From assembly GCF_014656435.1 (NCBI RefSeq), contig NZ_BNCK01000001.1, positions 248,001-312,000 of the forward strand: a stretch of DNA of 64,000 nucleotides, written 5' to 3'. The notes beneath the pieces were generated by a model, which did not search any database, was not told where the DNA came from, and worked only from the letters and a program-made list of their open reading frames with translations. The translations under genes were made by a program, and so were the position numbers. Below, one piece after another: positions 56,158 to 64,000 of this stretch (its first letter is position 1; each line of letters opens with the position of its first letter). The stretch is from Thalassotalea marina. GTDB taxonomy: Bacteria > Pseudomonadota > Gammaproteobacteria > Enterobacterales > Alteromonadaceae.

Positions 56158-57632
56158 TGAATAAAACTATTATGGTGCAAGGCACCACCAGTGATGCTGG
56201 TAAAAGCACGCTTGTTGCTGCGCTTTGTCGCATTTATGCCGACAAGGGCTTAAAGGTTGCGCCATTTAAGCCACAAAACATGGCGTTAAACAGCGCGGTA
56301 ACACCTGATGGTGGAGAAATAGGTCGAGCGCAAGCAGTGCAAGCGATTGCTGCTCGAGTGCCGCTATCGGTACACTTTAATCCGGTGTTACTTAAACCTG
56401 AATCAGATAGAAAAGCACAAGTGATTATTCACGGTAAAATGCTTAATCGAATGGATGCTGTGCTTTACCATGATTACAAAAAAGTGGCGATGCAAGCGGT
56501 GCTTGAGTCACATCAATTGTTAACCTCAAACTACGATCGTGTGGTGGTAGAAGGCGCTGGAAGCCCAGCGGAGATTAACCTGCGTGCTAATGATATTGCC
56601 AATATGGGGTTTGCCGAAGAGGCGGATTGCCCCGTGATTATTATTGCTGATATCGACAAAGGTGGCGTATTTGCACATTTAGTTGGCACCTTGGAATTAC
56701 TGTCGGAGTCAGAGCAGCAACGTGTTGTCGGCTTTGTTATTAACCGTTTTCGTGGCGATATTAAGTTATTGGAATCTGGCCTAACTTGGTTAGAGCAAAA
56801 AACCGGTAAGCCGGTCTTAGGTGTTTTACCCTACATTCATGGTCTGCATATCGCAGCAGAAGATGCGGTTGTGCAAGATCAACAAAAGGAAAACACTAAG
56901 CTCAAAGTAATAGTGCCGGTGACACCACGCATGAGTAATCACAATGACTTTGATGCGCTACGTATTCACCCTGAGATAGATTTAGAGTTTGTTTATTCTT
57001 CCGAAGTGGCTCAAGTAGATTTACCGCCCGCTGATTTAATTATTCTGGCAGGCAGTAAAAATACTCGCCAAGACTTAGCCTTTTTGAAGCAGCAAGGCTG
57101 GGATAAACAAATACATCGTCATTTACGTTATCAAGGTAAAGTGTTTGGCATTTGTGGTGGTTATCAAATGTTGGGCGAATTCATTGCGGATCCGTCAGGC
57201 ATGGAGGGGCAACCCGGTGAAAGTGAAGGCTTAGGGTTACTACCTATCACAACCGAATTAACAGGTGATAAAACCTTAGTCAATCAACAAGCCATACTTG
57301 AACTGGCTGGTGAACGAGTATCGGTAGCAGGTTATGAAATTCATGTTGGTAAAAGCCAACTGACGGCAACTATTCAACAGATTTTACACTTTAGTGACAA
57401 AATCGATGGTGCTATTAGTGACGATCAGCAAGTGGCGGGTTGTTATTTACATGGCGTGTTCGACCAGAATAATGCCATTTCATTGTTGGCGAAGTGGTGT
57501 AATGTTTCATTGCAAGCGCAGCAAGATTTATCAGAGATACAAGAACAAGCGATCGAAAAACTGGCACAGTCGTGTCAACAACATTTAGATTTAGAAAAAT
57601 TAGAACAAGCACTAGTTAACTGGAGAGCGTAA
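56157..57632 (+). CDS. cobQ: Cobyric acid synthase
   Basis: 491 residues. An N-terminal dethiobiotin-synthetase-like ATPase domain ([32 protein letters not shown]) is joined to a C-terminal class I glutamine amidotransferase-like domain with the catalytic cysteine in [12 protein letters not shown] and histidine in CYLHGVFD. It amidates adenosylcobyrinate diamide on four side chains. CbiB/CobD and earlier enzymes are not in this window, so its retention in a salvage-type operon is notable. Confidence 0.95.
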   Translation: MNKTIMVQGTTSDAGKSTLVAALCRIYADKGLKVAPFKPQNMALNSAVTPDGGEIGRAQAVQAIAARVPLSVHFNPVLLKPESDRKAQVIIHGKMLNRMDAVLYHDYKKVAMQAVLESHQLLTSNYDRVVVEGAGSPAEINLRANDIANMGFAEEADCPVIIIADIDKGGVFAHLVGTLELLSESEQQRVVGFVINRFRGDIKLLESGLTWLEQKTGKPVLGVLPYIHGLHIAAEDAVVQDQQKENTKLKVIVPVTPRMSNHNDFDALRIHPEIDLEFVYSSEVAQVDLPPADLIILAGSKNTRQDLAFLKQQGWDKQIHRHLRYQGKVFGICGGYQMLGEFIADPSGMEGQPGESEGLGLLPITTELTGDKTLVNQQAILELAGERVSVAGYEIHVGKSQLTATIQQILHFSDKIDGAISDDQQVAGCYLHGVFDQNNAISLLAKWCNVSLQAQQDLSEIQEQAIEKLAQSCQQHLDLEKLEQALVNWRA

Positions 57633-58234
57633 TGAACGATCAGGACAAGCAAGATAAACACAAAGCAAGACAACAAAAGATCAAAGAAAAAGTTGATGCT
57701 CGTATCGCGGCAGCCAAAGATGATAAAGGGTTGTTGTTAGTGATCACCGGTAACGGCAAGGGAAAATCTACTGCAGGTTTTGGTGTTGTCACTCGTTCAG
57801 TAGGGCACGGCTTAAAAGCGGCAGTTTGTCAGTTTATTAAAGGCACTTGGGACTGTGGTGAGCGTAACTTATTGGAGCAACATGGCGTACCGTTTTACGT
57901 GATGAAAACAGGCTTTACATGGGAAACGCAAAACAAAGAAACTGATATGGCAGCAGCTGAAATTGTTTGGCAAGAAGCGAAAAAGCTATTAAACGATGAA
58001 AGCATCAATACCGTGTTGTTAGATGAGCTGACCTATATGCTCAAGTATAACTATTTAGATATTGACGATGTTTTAGAAACCATTGCTAATCGTCCAGAAG
58101 GACAGCACGTTGTTGTGACTGGCCGCGCAGCACATCGCCGTTTGATAGAAATTGCCGATACTGTGTCGGAAGTTCAATCAATAAAACACGCTTTTGAAGC
58201 GGGCATTAAAGTGCAAAAAGGGATTGATTGGTAA
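57632..58234 (+). CDS. cobO: Cob(I)yrinic acid a,c-diamide adenosyltransferase
   Basis: 200 residues of the CobO/BtuR/CobA type. P-loop VITGNGKGKSTAGFGVVTRS near residues 38-57, VCQFIKGTWDCGERNLL and LLDELTYMLKYNYLD follow. It attaches the upper adenosyl ligand to corrinoids, needed before CobU and CobS act. Its stop overlaps the btuF start. Confidence 0.95.
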   Translation: MNDQDKQDKHKARQQKIKEKVDARIAAAKDDKGLLLVITGNGKGKSTAGFGVVTRSVGHGLKAAVCQFIKGTWDCGERNLLEQHGVPFYVMKTGFTWETQNKETDMAAAEIVWQEAKKLLNDESINTVLLDELTYMLKYNYLDIDDVLETIANRPEGQHVVVTGRAAHRRLIEIADTVSEVQSIKHAFEAGIKVQKGIDW

Positions 58235-59100
58235 TGAAAACCATCGTCAGCTTAGTGCTGTTAACTTTAGCCTTTGTATCACCTGAAGCTAACGCCGAGC
58301 AACAAACAAAAGAGGCGAAACGCATTATTGCTCTTGCGCCTCATATTGTTGAAAACCTGTTCCAAATTGGTGCGGGCGATAGGGTCATTGGTACTACAGA
58401 TCACTCTGACTACCCCGAGGCCGCAAAAAGCATCCCAAGAATTGGTAATTACGCCAGATTAAACATTGAAGATATTTTAGCGGCAGATCCTGACCTTATC
58501 ATCGCGTGGAAAACAGGTAACCCAACGGATGATCTAGAACGCCTAGCAAAATTTGGCATTCGAATTGTTTATTCTGATCCACATAGCCCAGAAGATGTTG
58601 CCGGTGAGTTTCGCCGTTTTGGTGAGTTAACGGGTTTAGAGCAACAAGCCGAACAACAAGCGATTGGCTATTTGGCAAAGCTGAATAAGATCAAACAGCA
58701 GTATCAAGACAAACCATGGGTAAGTGCATTTTATGAGTTATGGCCAAGACCATTAACGAGCATTGCCGCCAATGCGTGGCCACAACACTTGATCAATATT
58801 TGTCGCGCCAATAACCCGTTTGTGCAAAGTAAAACAGATTATCCACAAATAAATTTAGAACAAGTGGTATTAAAAAATCCTCAGCTGATTATTCAGCCAC
58901 GTTCTAGTGCAAGATCTATTACTGATGAAATTAACTGGAAACAGTGGTCAGATATTCCAGCGGTAAAAAATAACGCATTTATTCATCCGGATGAAAATCA
59001 ACTTCATCGGATGACTTCACGCGCTTTGAACGAGTTAACTTTGCTGTGTCAGCAGATAGACGAGATCAGAGAGCGTCATTATAAACAGGCTGGATTATAA
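58234..59100 (+). CDS. btuF: Corrinoid-binding periplasmic protein BtuF
   Basis: 288 residues from ATG 58234, overlapping the cobO stop by one base. A signal peptide ends near PEANAEQ. It belongs to the class III (siderophore/B12) binding-protein fold: RIIALAPHIVENLFQIGAGDRVIG at the start, IPRIGNYARLNIEDILAADPDLIIAW in lobe 1 and a second lobe after residue 150. It hands corrinoids to BtuCD from the same operon. Confidence 0.92.
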   Translation: MKTIVSLVLLTLAFVSPEANAEQQTKEAKRIIALAPHIVENLFQIGAGDRVIGTTDHSDYPEAAKSIPRIGNYARLNIEDILAADPDLIIAWKTGNPTDDLERLAKFGIRIVYSDPHSPEDVAGEFRRFGELTGLEQQAEQQAIGYLAKLNKIKQQYQDKPWVSAFYELWPRPLTSIAANAWPQHLINICRANNPFVQSKTDYPQINLEQVVLKNPQLIIQPRSSARSITDEINWKQWSDIPAVKNNAFIHPDENQLHRMTSRALNELTLLCQQIDEIRERHYKQAGL

Positions 59101-59115
59101 CCAGCATTTTTTCGA

Positions 59116-59247
59116 GTTAAGGAGTTTAGCAAGTGAATGTCTGACAGATAAACGCTTGACTAAACACTTAGGGAAACTGGTGAAAATCCAGTGCTGCCCC
59201 CGCAACGGTAAATTGGCTTTGCCAACAGCCCGGAGACCGGCCTTAAC
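59116..59247 (+). ncRNA. Cobalamin riboswitch 2 (upstream of btuB)
   Basis: Closing stem GTTAAGG (59116-59122) pairs with CCTTAAC (59241-59247). Inside lie ACTTAGGGAAACTGGTGAAA, CCAGTGCTGCCCCCGCAACGGT and the B12 box AGCCCGGAGACCGGCC. It is shorter than riboswitch 1, with fewer peripheral stems. It should shut off btuB translation or transcription when cobalamin binds. Confidence 0.92.
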
Positions 59248-59295
59248 TTTTTATTCTGTCTAATCAATGCGGTGGGCGTTGATAGCGAGGAGCAT

Positions 59296-61137
59296 ATGAA
59301 ACACAATTTAATTACTACTGCTGTAATGGCAGCACTTTCTTTATCTCAACCTGTTTTTGCTAATCAATCTACCGAGGTTGATGAACAAATTACCATTACA
59401 GCCAACCGCACAGCGACAAATGCAGATGACGTACTTGTATCACAGGTGGTTATTACTCGTGCTGATATTGAAAAAATTCAAGCTAAATCGGTATTAGATG
59501 TTTTAGCAACTGTCGCTGGTATTGATATTGCGGCCAATGGTGGTCGCGGTCAAAACTCATCGGTATTTATGCGTGGTGCTAACTCTGACCATACTTTAGT
59601 ACTTGTTAACGGTGTACGTGTCGGCTCTGCCACTTTGGGTTCAACCAATCTAAATGAAATCGCCCCTGAGTTAATTGAGCGAATTGAAATTGTTAAAGGG
59701 CCTCGTGCAGCACTATGGGGTTCAGACTCTATTGGTGGTGTAGTACAAATTTTTACCCGTAAACTTGACGGCGGTGAACACTTCGTTAATGCCACCGTGG
59801 GTAGTGAAGGTTATAACAAATTAGGTGCTGGTATTGGCATTGATCATGGTGACGGTTTTACCAGCGTAAGTGTTAACCGTGAAGAAAGTAACGGTTTCGA
59901 TGTAAAAGATGATGCTGAAACTGATAACGATGGTTTTAAATATGAGTCACTAGCCATTAACGGTCAGCAACAAGTGAGTGATGCTCTGGCGTTAACTTGG
60001 TTAGCGCAAGTGGAAGAAGGTGAAACAGAATACGACAGTAGCTACCAAAATAAATCTGACGTAAGTAATTACCTTTGGAATATAGGCGCCGCCTATTCAA
60101 CGACGGTTAACGGCAAAGCCAATAATACAAAAGTTTCGCTAAGTCAAAGTCGTTCATCAAATATTAACTATGGTAATAGCTTCAAAAAGGCTAATGGCAG
60201 TGTATTTGATACTCGTCGTAGCCAATTATCGGTGGTTAACCACACTGAACTTGCAACTAACTGGCAGTTAAACTTAGGCGCTGATTTTTACGATGAGAGT
60301 TTAAAAGGTAGTGATACGTTTAGCCAAAATCAGCGCGATGTTTCTGGTTATTTTGCCCATACCGTCTATAACCAAGATGCACTAACTTATGAATTGGCTG
60401 TTCGTTATGACGACGTAGAAACCGTGGATTCTGAAACAACTTATAATGCGAGTGTGGGTTACGAGTTCAGTGAAGATACACGCATTGTGGTATCAACAGG
60501 TACAGGTTTTAAAGCGCCAACATTTAACGACCTTTATTACCCTGAAAAATGGGGCTCAATTGGCAATCAGGACCTATTGTCTGAAACATCAGAAACAGTT
60601 GAAATAAACTTTACAACTCTGTTCAGTGACGTGGCTGTTTCATTTAATTTGCATCAAACGGATGTTGATAATCTGATCAAGTGGGACGGTGCTGTACGAG
60701 ATGACGGTTTAGCAACGCCTGCAAACATTGAAGAAGTTGAAATTCAAGGTGCAGAGCTTGGTTTAAAATACCCAGCAAGTCACGGTACTCATCAGTTAAA
60801 TGTTAGTTATATTGATGCCGAAGATGTTGCAAAAAATAGACAATTGGCTCGTCGCTCTAAAAACCTAGCCAACTACAAGTTTACTACAGAAGTGGCCGAT
60901 GCAGATCTTTACTTTGAATGGCAGTATAAGGGTAAGCGCTATGATGATCCATGGGGTAAGCCTCGTCTTACGCTAGATAGCTACCAGTTAATTAACTTAG
61001 GCGCCAGTTATCCATTAAGTGATAAGTTAAAAATTGAAGCAAAAATCAATAACGCGTTTAATGAACAATATCAAACGACTAACAATTACTTCTCACAAGA
61101 TCGTACCGTTTATTTTGGTGTTAGTTACCAAAACTAA
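59296..61137 (+). CDS. btuB: Vitamin B12/corrinoid outer-membrane receptor BtuB
   Basis: 613 residues from ATG 59296, with GAGGAG four bases upstream. A signal peptide ends near PVFANQ. The TonB box region DEQITITANRT, plug NGGRGQNSSVFMRGANSDHT and GPRAALWGSDSIGGVVQIFT are strongly BtuB-like, and the barrel ends with an aromatic strand VYFGVSYQN. Riboswitch control and the btuCDF operon upstream agree. Confidence 0.94.
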   Translation: MKHNLITTAVMAALSLSQPVFANQSTEVDEQITITANRTATNADDVLVSQVVITRADIEKIQAKSVLDVLATVAGIDIAANGGRGQNSSVFMRGANSDHTLVLVNGVRVGSATLGSTNLNEIAPELIERIEIVKGPRAALWGSDSIGGVVQIFTRKLDGGEHFVNATVGSEGYNKLGAGIGIDHGDGFTSVSVNREESNGFDVKDDAETDNDGFKYESLAINGQQQVSDALALTWLAQVEEGETEYDSSYQNKSDVSNYLWNIGAAYSTTVNGKANNTKVSLSQSRSSNINYGNSFKKANGSVFDTRRSQLSVVNHTELATNWQLNLGADFYDESLKGSDTFSQNQRDVSGYFAHTVYNQDALTYELAVRYDDVETVDSETTYNASVGYEFSEDTRIVVSTGTGFKAPTFNDLYYPEKWGSIGNQDLLSETSETVEINFTTLFSDVAVSFNLHQTDVDNLIKWDGAVRDDGLATPANIEEVEIQGAELGLKYPASHGTHQLNVSYIDAEDVAKNRQLARRSKNLANYKFTTEVADADLYFEWQYKGKRYDDPWGKPRLTLDSYQLINLGASYPLSDKLKIEAKINNAFNEQYQTTNNYFSQDRTVYFGVSYQN

Positions 61138-61166
61138 AGCATTAAAAAATAACTAGTATTTAGTTT

Positions 61167-61207
61167 AAAAGCTCGGTAACAAATATTGTTGCCGAGCTTT
61201 TTTTTTA
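61167..61207 (+). terminator. Intrinsic terminator of btuB
   Basis: AAAAGCTCGGTAACA (61167-61181) pairs with TGTTGCCGAGCTTTT (61187-61201) with one G-U, followed by more thymines to 61207. Confidence 0.9.
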
Positions 61208-61427
61208 TTTGGTGTTATCGTTTTTTTTCACATATAGTCAATATAAGGAACAACAAAAAAGCCGCTTGCAACTGGTTTAATAAACTGTCAAAGTGGAATG
61301 GCTTCATTCATTAAGTGACGCGAGGAGGGTCAAACTTCAACGGTATTGGTTGATTAAATTGACGGCGTTAATTGGTAGGGCTTGCCAATTTGATTGACAC
61401 AGGAATTTTCTATTTTTGAGGAATTTT

Positions 61428-62813
61428 GTGTATATGACTGAAGAAAAAACCATTTATATTTTAGATACTAACATCTTACTTCACGAACCCTTCGCTTTTT
61501 TATCTTTCCAAGAACACGATGTTATCGTTCCGATGACTGTATTAGAAGAATTAGACTCTATTAAAGATCGCCATAAAGATGTTAGTCGAGATGCTCGGGT
61601 TGCTATTCGAGCGTTAGAAGATGCGCTAGCTAATGCTACTCCTGAAGAAGTGCTTGCCGGTGTGCCATTACCTAAAAGAGAAGATGCTTCAAAAACTGGA
61701 ACTTTGTCCATTTTTAATGATTACACCTTAGAACAAAAGGCAGGCAAACTATCATTTAACGATAACGACAACCGCATCATAAATACAGCGTTACATATTC
61801 AAGCAGAGAAAAAGAATAAAAAAGTGGTGTTAGTGACCAAAGACATTAACATGCGCTTAAAGGCCAAAGGTGCTGGATTAAAACATGTTGAGGATTATAG
61901 GACCGACCAACTTATTGATGATATTCAGTTTTTAACTAAAGGTTATCACAAATTCTCTGGCGATTTTTGGCAACAAGTTAAAGATTGTGAAAGTGAATCA
62001 GAAGGGCGCAATACCACTCATTACATCAGTAAAGGGGTTTTACCTAACGCCTATATTAATGAATATTTATTAGACGAAGGTGAGCATTTTGCCGGTAAAG
62101 TTGTTGGTTGGGATGATTCTCGATTGGCGATAGCCGATATCAGCCGTGAACGTTTAATGGCAAAACAAGCTTGGGGCATTCACCCTAAAAATATTTATCA
62201 AGGTATGGCGATGGATGCCTTACTTGATCCAACGATAGATTTGGTCATTTTAACTGGTCCTGCTGGTTGCGGTAAAACCTTACTGGCGCTTGCCTCTGCA
62301 CTTGAGTTAGTGGTTGAACGTGGCCTGTATGACAAAGTGATTGTCACGCGCAGTACCCCAGAAATTGCAGAATCTATTGGCTTTTTACCTGGCACTGAAG
62401 AAGAGAAAATGGCACCGTGGTTAGCTGCGATTACCGACTCTTTAGAAGTGTTGCATAAACAAGATGAAAATATGAATGGCAGCATGAACTACATCATGGA
62501 CAAAGCCAATATTCAGTTTAAATCGGTTAACTTTATGCGTGGTCGAAGTATTCAAAATGCCTTTGTATTGCTCGATGAATGTCAAAACCTGACAGCGTCT
62601 CAGTTAAAAACCATCATCACCCGCTGTGGAGAGGGGACTAAACTGGTGTGTTCTGGTAACTTGGCACAAATTGACAGTAATTACTTAACCGCATTAACTT
62701 CGGGTTTAACCTATATTGTTGAGCGCTTTAAAGATTTTCCTGGTAGTACAACGGTTAATCTTAACGGTGTTGTTCGAAGCCGCTTGGCATCATTTGCCGA
62801 AGAAAATTTATAA
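61428..62813 (+). CDS. PhoH-family protein with N-terminal PIN domain
   Basis: 461 residues from GTG 61428, with GAGG six bases upstream; ATG 61434 is the alternative. The PIN nuclease domain (about 5-150) has acidic residues in YILDTNILLHEP, VLEELDSIKD and FNDNDNRI. The PhoH ATPase domain has P-loop LTGPAGCGKTLLALA and Walker B FVLLDECQNLT. Such fusions (YlaK type) are thought to be RNA helicase/nuclease enzymes. It stands alone. Confidence 0.92.
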   Translation: MYMTEEKTIYILDTNILLHEPFAFLSFQEHDVIVPMTVLEELDSIKDRHKDVSRDARVAIRALEDALANATPEEVLAGVPLPKREDASKTGTLSIFNDYTLEQKAGKLSFNDNDNRIINTALHIQAEKKNKKVVLVTKDINMRLKAKGAGLKHVEDYRTDQLIDDIQFLTKGYHKFSGDFWQQVKDCESESEGRNTTHYISKGVLPNAYINEYLLDEGEHFAGKVVGWDDSRLAIADISRERLMAKQAWGIHPKNIYQGMAMDALLDPTIDLVILTGPAGCGKTLLALASALELVVERGLYDKVIVTRSTPEIAESIGFLPGTEEEKMAPWLAAITDSLEVLHKQDENMNGSMNYIMDKANIQFKSVNFMRGRSIQNAFVLLDECQNLTASQLKTIITRCGEGTKLVCSGNLAQIDSNYLTALTSGLTYIVERFKDFPGSTTVNLNGVVRSRLASFAEENL

Positions 62814-62826
62814 TGTTAATCAGCAG

Positions 62827-62860
62827 TAGTCAGCTGTAGGTAAGATCCGACGGCTGACTA
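62827..62860 (+). terminator. Hairpin after the PhoH-family gene
   Basis: TAGTCAGC (62827-62834) pairs with GCTGACTA (62853-62860) over an 18-base loop, between convergent genes. No strong T-tract, so terminator strength is doubtful. Confidence 0.45.
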
Positions 62861-62897
62861 TCACGTAATTTAAAAGTTATTAAATTTTATTTTTCAG

Positions 62898-63062
62898 TTA
62901 TTGGCCACCACAACCGCCGCAGCAAGCACCATCTTCTCCATGCACAGGTTTGCCCTTGTCTTCGTTGTCGTTTTCTACTTGGTGCTCGACATTAGGCGGT
63001 AAGCTTTCCTGATCTATTGCTGGCTTATTTTCATCCTTTGACGAATTAAATAGATTAAACAT
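62898..63062 (-). CDS. Small protein with Cys/Gly-rich tail next to norB
   Basis: 54 residues from ATG 63062, with an AAAGGA site six bases upstream. It begins MFNLFNSSKDENKPAIDQES, is acidic throughout and ends in GACCGGCGGQ with three cysteines. The tail could bind a metal or heme, but I do not recognise the family. It is 51 bp downstream of the norB-type gene on the same strand and probably cotranscribed. Confidence 0.7.
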   Translation of the reverse strand: MFNLFNSSKDENKPAIDQESLPPNVEHQVENDNEDKGKPVHGEDGACCGGCGGQ

Positions 63063-63113
63063 ATTGGTATCCTTTGTTGGTAAAAGTAGTTAAAAAGTCA
63101 TCAAATATTGGCT

Positions 63114-64000
63114 TTATTTAGCCGCAATACGATGTGGTTTTGTCGATATTGGTTCATCAACATCTTCAGAATATATTTTGAGTTTACAAATGGCTTTGAA
63201 TCCAAAAACAATGAGAAGAAGTCCGCCAATGCCAAACACAATATCACCTGGAACTCGCCACCATACTAATGATTCAACCAATGGAGAATGCAATACTTCC
63301 GGGGATCTAGCGTACCAATAGCCAACATCAACAGATGCGAGCATTTGAATGATACCTATGGGAAGTAAAGACAAAACGGCCATCATCACTAGTCCAATAT
63401 TTAGTGACCAAAAAGATAATTTTAGGTATTTGTCACTCCAATATTGATTTGCCGTTAAACTTCTTAAACAAAATAACATTAAGCCGATACCTAAATTGCC
63501 ATACACCCCCATAAAAGCGGTGTGAGCATGTAATGCTGTAGTATTTAAACCTTGGATGTAATAAAGCGATATTGGCGGATTGATGAGGAAACCTAACATT
63601 CCTGCTCCAACTAAGTTCCAAAATGCTGTTGCGACAAAAAACAATACTGCCCATCGATATTTTGTCATCCATGCCGAGGCTTTTGATAGTTTATAGCTTT
63701 CATACGCCTCATAACCAATAAGTGCTAATGGAACCACTTCTAATGCTGAAAAACTGGCACCCCATGCAATAATCGAGGTTGGTGTTCCTGTCCAATACAA
63801 ATGATGAAGTGTGCCTAAAATTCCCCCCGTCAGGAAAATAACGGTTGAAAATAAAACTGCTGAATTTGCTGACGCTGCTCTAATTAAGCCCAAACGGACA
63901 AACATTAATGCAATAACAGATGCAGCAAAGGTTTCAAAAAAGCCCTCTACCCATAAATGTACCACCCACCAGCGCCAGTATTCTGCAACCGCTAAGTGGG
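63114..64000 (-). CDS. norB: Nitric oxide reductase large subunit NorB, quinol-dependent type (C-terminal part)
   Basis: About 295 codons are present; the frame stays open to the right edge, so the N-terminal part is missing. The first visible residues, LAVAEYWRWWVVHLWVEGFF, hold the NorB ligand-region motif (HLWVEGFFE). GTLHHLYWTGTP and TALHAHTAFMGVYGNLG carry further heme/iron histidines. NorB reduces NO to N2O in the inner membrane. The quinol-type (NorZ) assignment is likely because no norC is seen downstream, but the diagnostic N-terminal extension is outside the window. Confidence 0.88.
   Translation of the reverse strand, partial: HLAVAEYWRWWVVHLWVEGFFETFAASVIALMFVRLGLIRAASANSAVLFSTVIFLTGGILGTLHHLYWTGTPTSIIAWGASFSALEVVPLALIGYEAYESYKLSKASAWMTKYRWAVLFFVATAFWNLVGAGMLGFLINPPISLYYIQGLNTTALHAHTAFMGVYGNLGIGLMLFCLRSLTANQYWSDKYLKLSFWSLNIGLVMMAVLSLLPIGIIQMLASVDVGYWYARSPEVLHSPLVESLVWWRVPGDIVFGIGGLLLIVFGFKAICKLKIYSEDVDEPISTKPHRIAAK

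Overview
The window looks like chromosome of a marine gammaproteobacterium of the order Alteromonadales. Colwelliaceae (Colwellia/Thalassotalea-like) is my best guess. The reasons are an AT-rich genome, E. coli-like order in the rapZ-ptsN-hpf-rpoN-lpt-kds-yrbG // mla-ibaG-murA block, and large TonB-dependent receptors typical of the order. The family-level guess is inference. I saw no rRNA, tRNA, insertion sequence, prophage or CRISPR array.

Layout. 1-6800 (minus) is the envelope/sigma-54 block: rapZ (cut by the window edge), ptsN, hpf, rpoN, lptB, lptA, lptC, kdsC, kdsD and yrbG. 7176-11935 (plus) is the divergent mlaFEDCB-ibaG-murA operon. 12032-16388 holds degS, a degQ/degP-type protease, zapG and zapE. 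A secreted M20 amidohydrolase follows. 17899-21243 (minus) is the glrK-qseG-like lipoprotein-glrR two-component operon. Its upstream region has two near-identical GlrR-type sites and a well-matched sigma-54 promoter pointing away from glrK, into a small secreted EF-hand gene.

22495-27436 (minus) is the most interesting accessory region, a compact class II microcin-like cassette. It encodes an HlyD-type adaptor, a 53-residue precursor with a canonical double-glycine leader, a CPBP membrane protease/immunity-type protein and a C39-peptidase ABC exporter. The promoter abuts five perfect tandem copies of an 11-bp unit, and the precursor gene is preceded by a run of four hairpins.

27663-35721 contains a GNAT enzyme, a PAS-AraC regulator and a divergent six-gene carbohydrate operon: Gfo/Idh/MocA oxidoreductase, two TIM-barrel isomerase-type proteins, an MFS carrier, and a Tat-type small subunit plus GMC oxidoreductase pair. 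This suggests oxidation of a sugar or glycoside in the periplasm followed by cytoplasmic processing. 35834-41000 is a mixed region with a FliB-like protein, a DapA-family aldolase, an Asp/Glu racemase-like protein and small unknown proteins. 41523-50930 has two paralogous TonB receptors flanking a periplasmic Sel1-TonB_C protein and a membrane-bound winged-helix/beta-propeller regulator. 51020-61137 is a corrinoid uptake and salvage regulon (btuDC, cobTSU, cobC, cobQ, cobO, btuF, btuB) with two cobalamin riboswitches. The window ends with a PIN-PhoH protein, a small Cys/Gly-tailed protein and the 3' part of a norB-type nitric oxide reductase.

Start codons were chosen from Shine-Dalgarno spacing and family alignment from memory. 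No database search was run.
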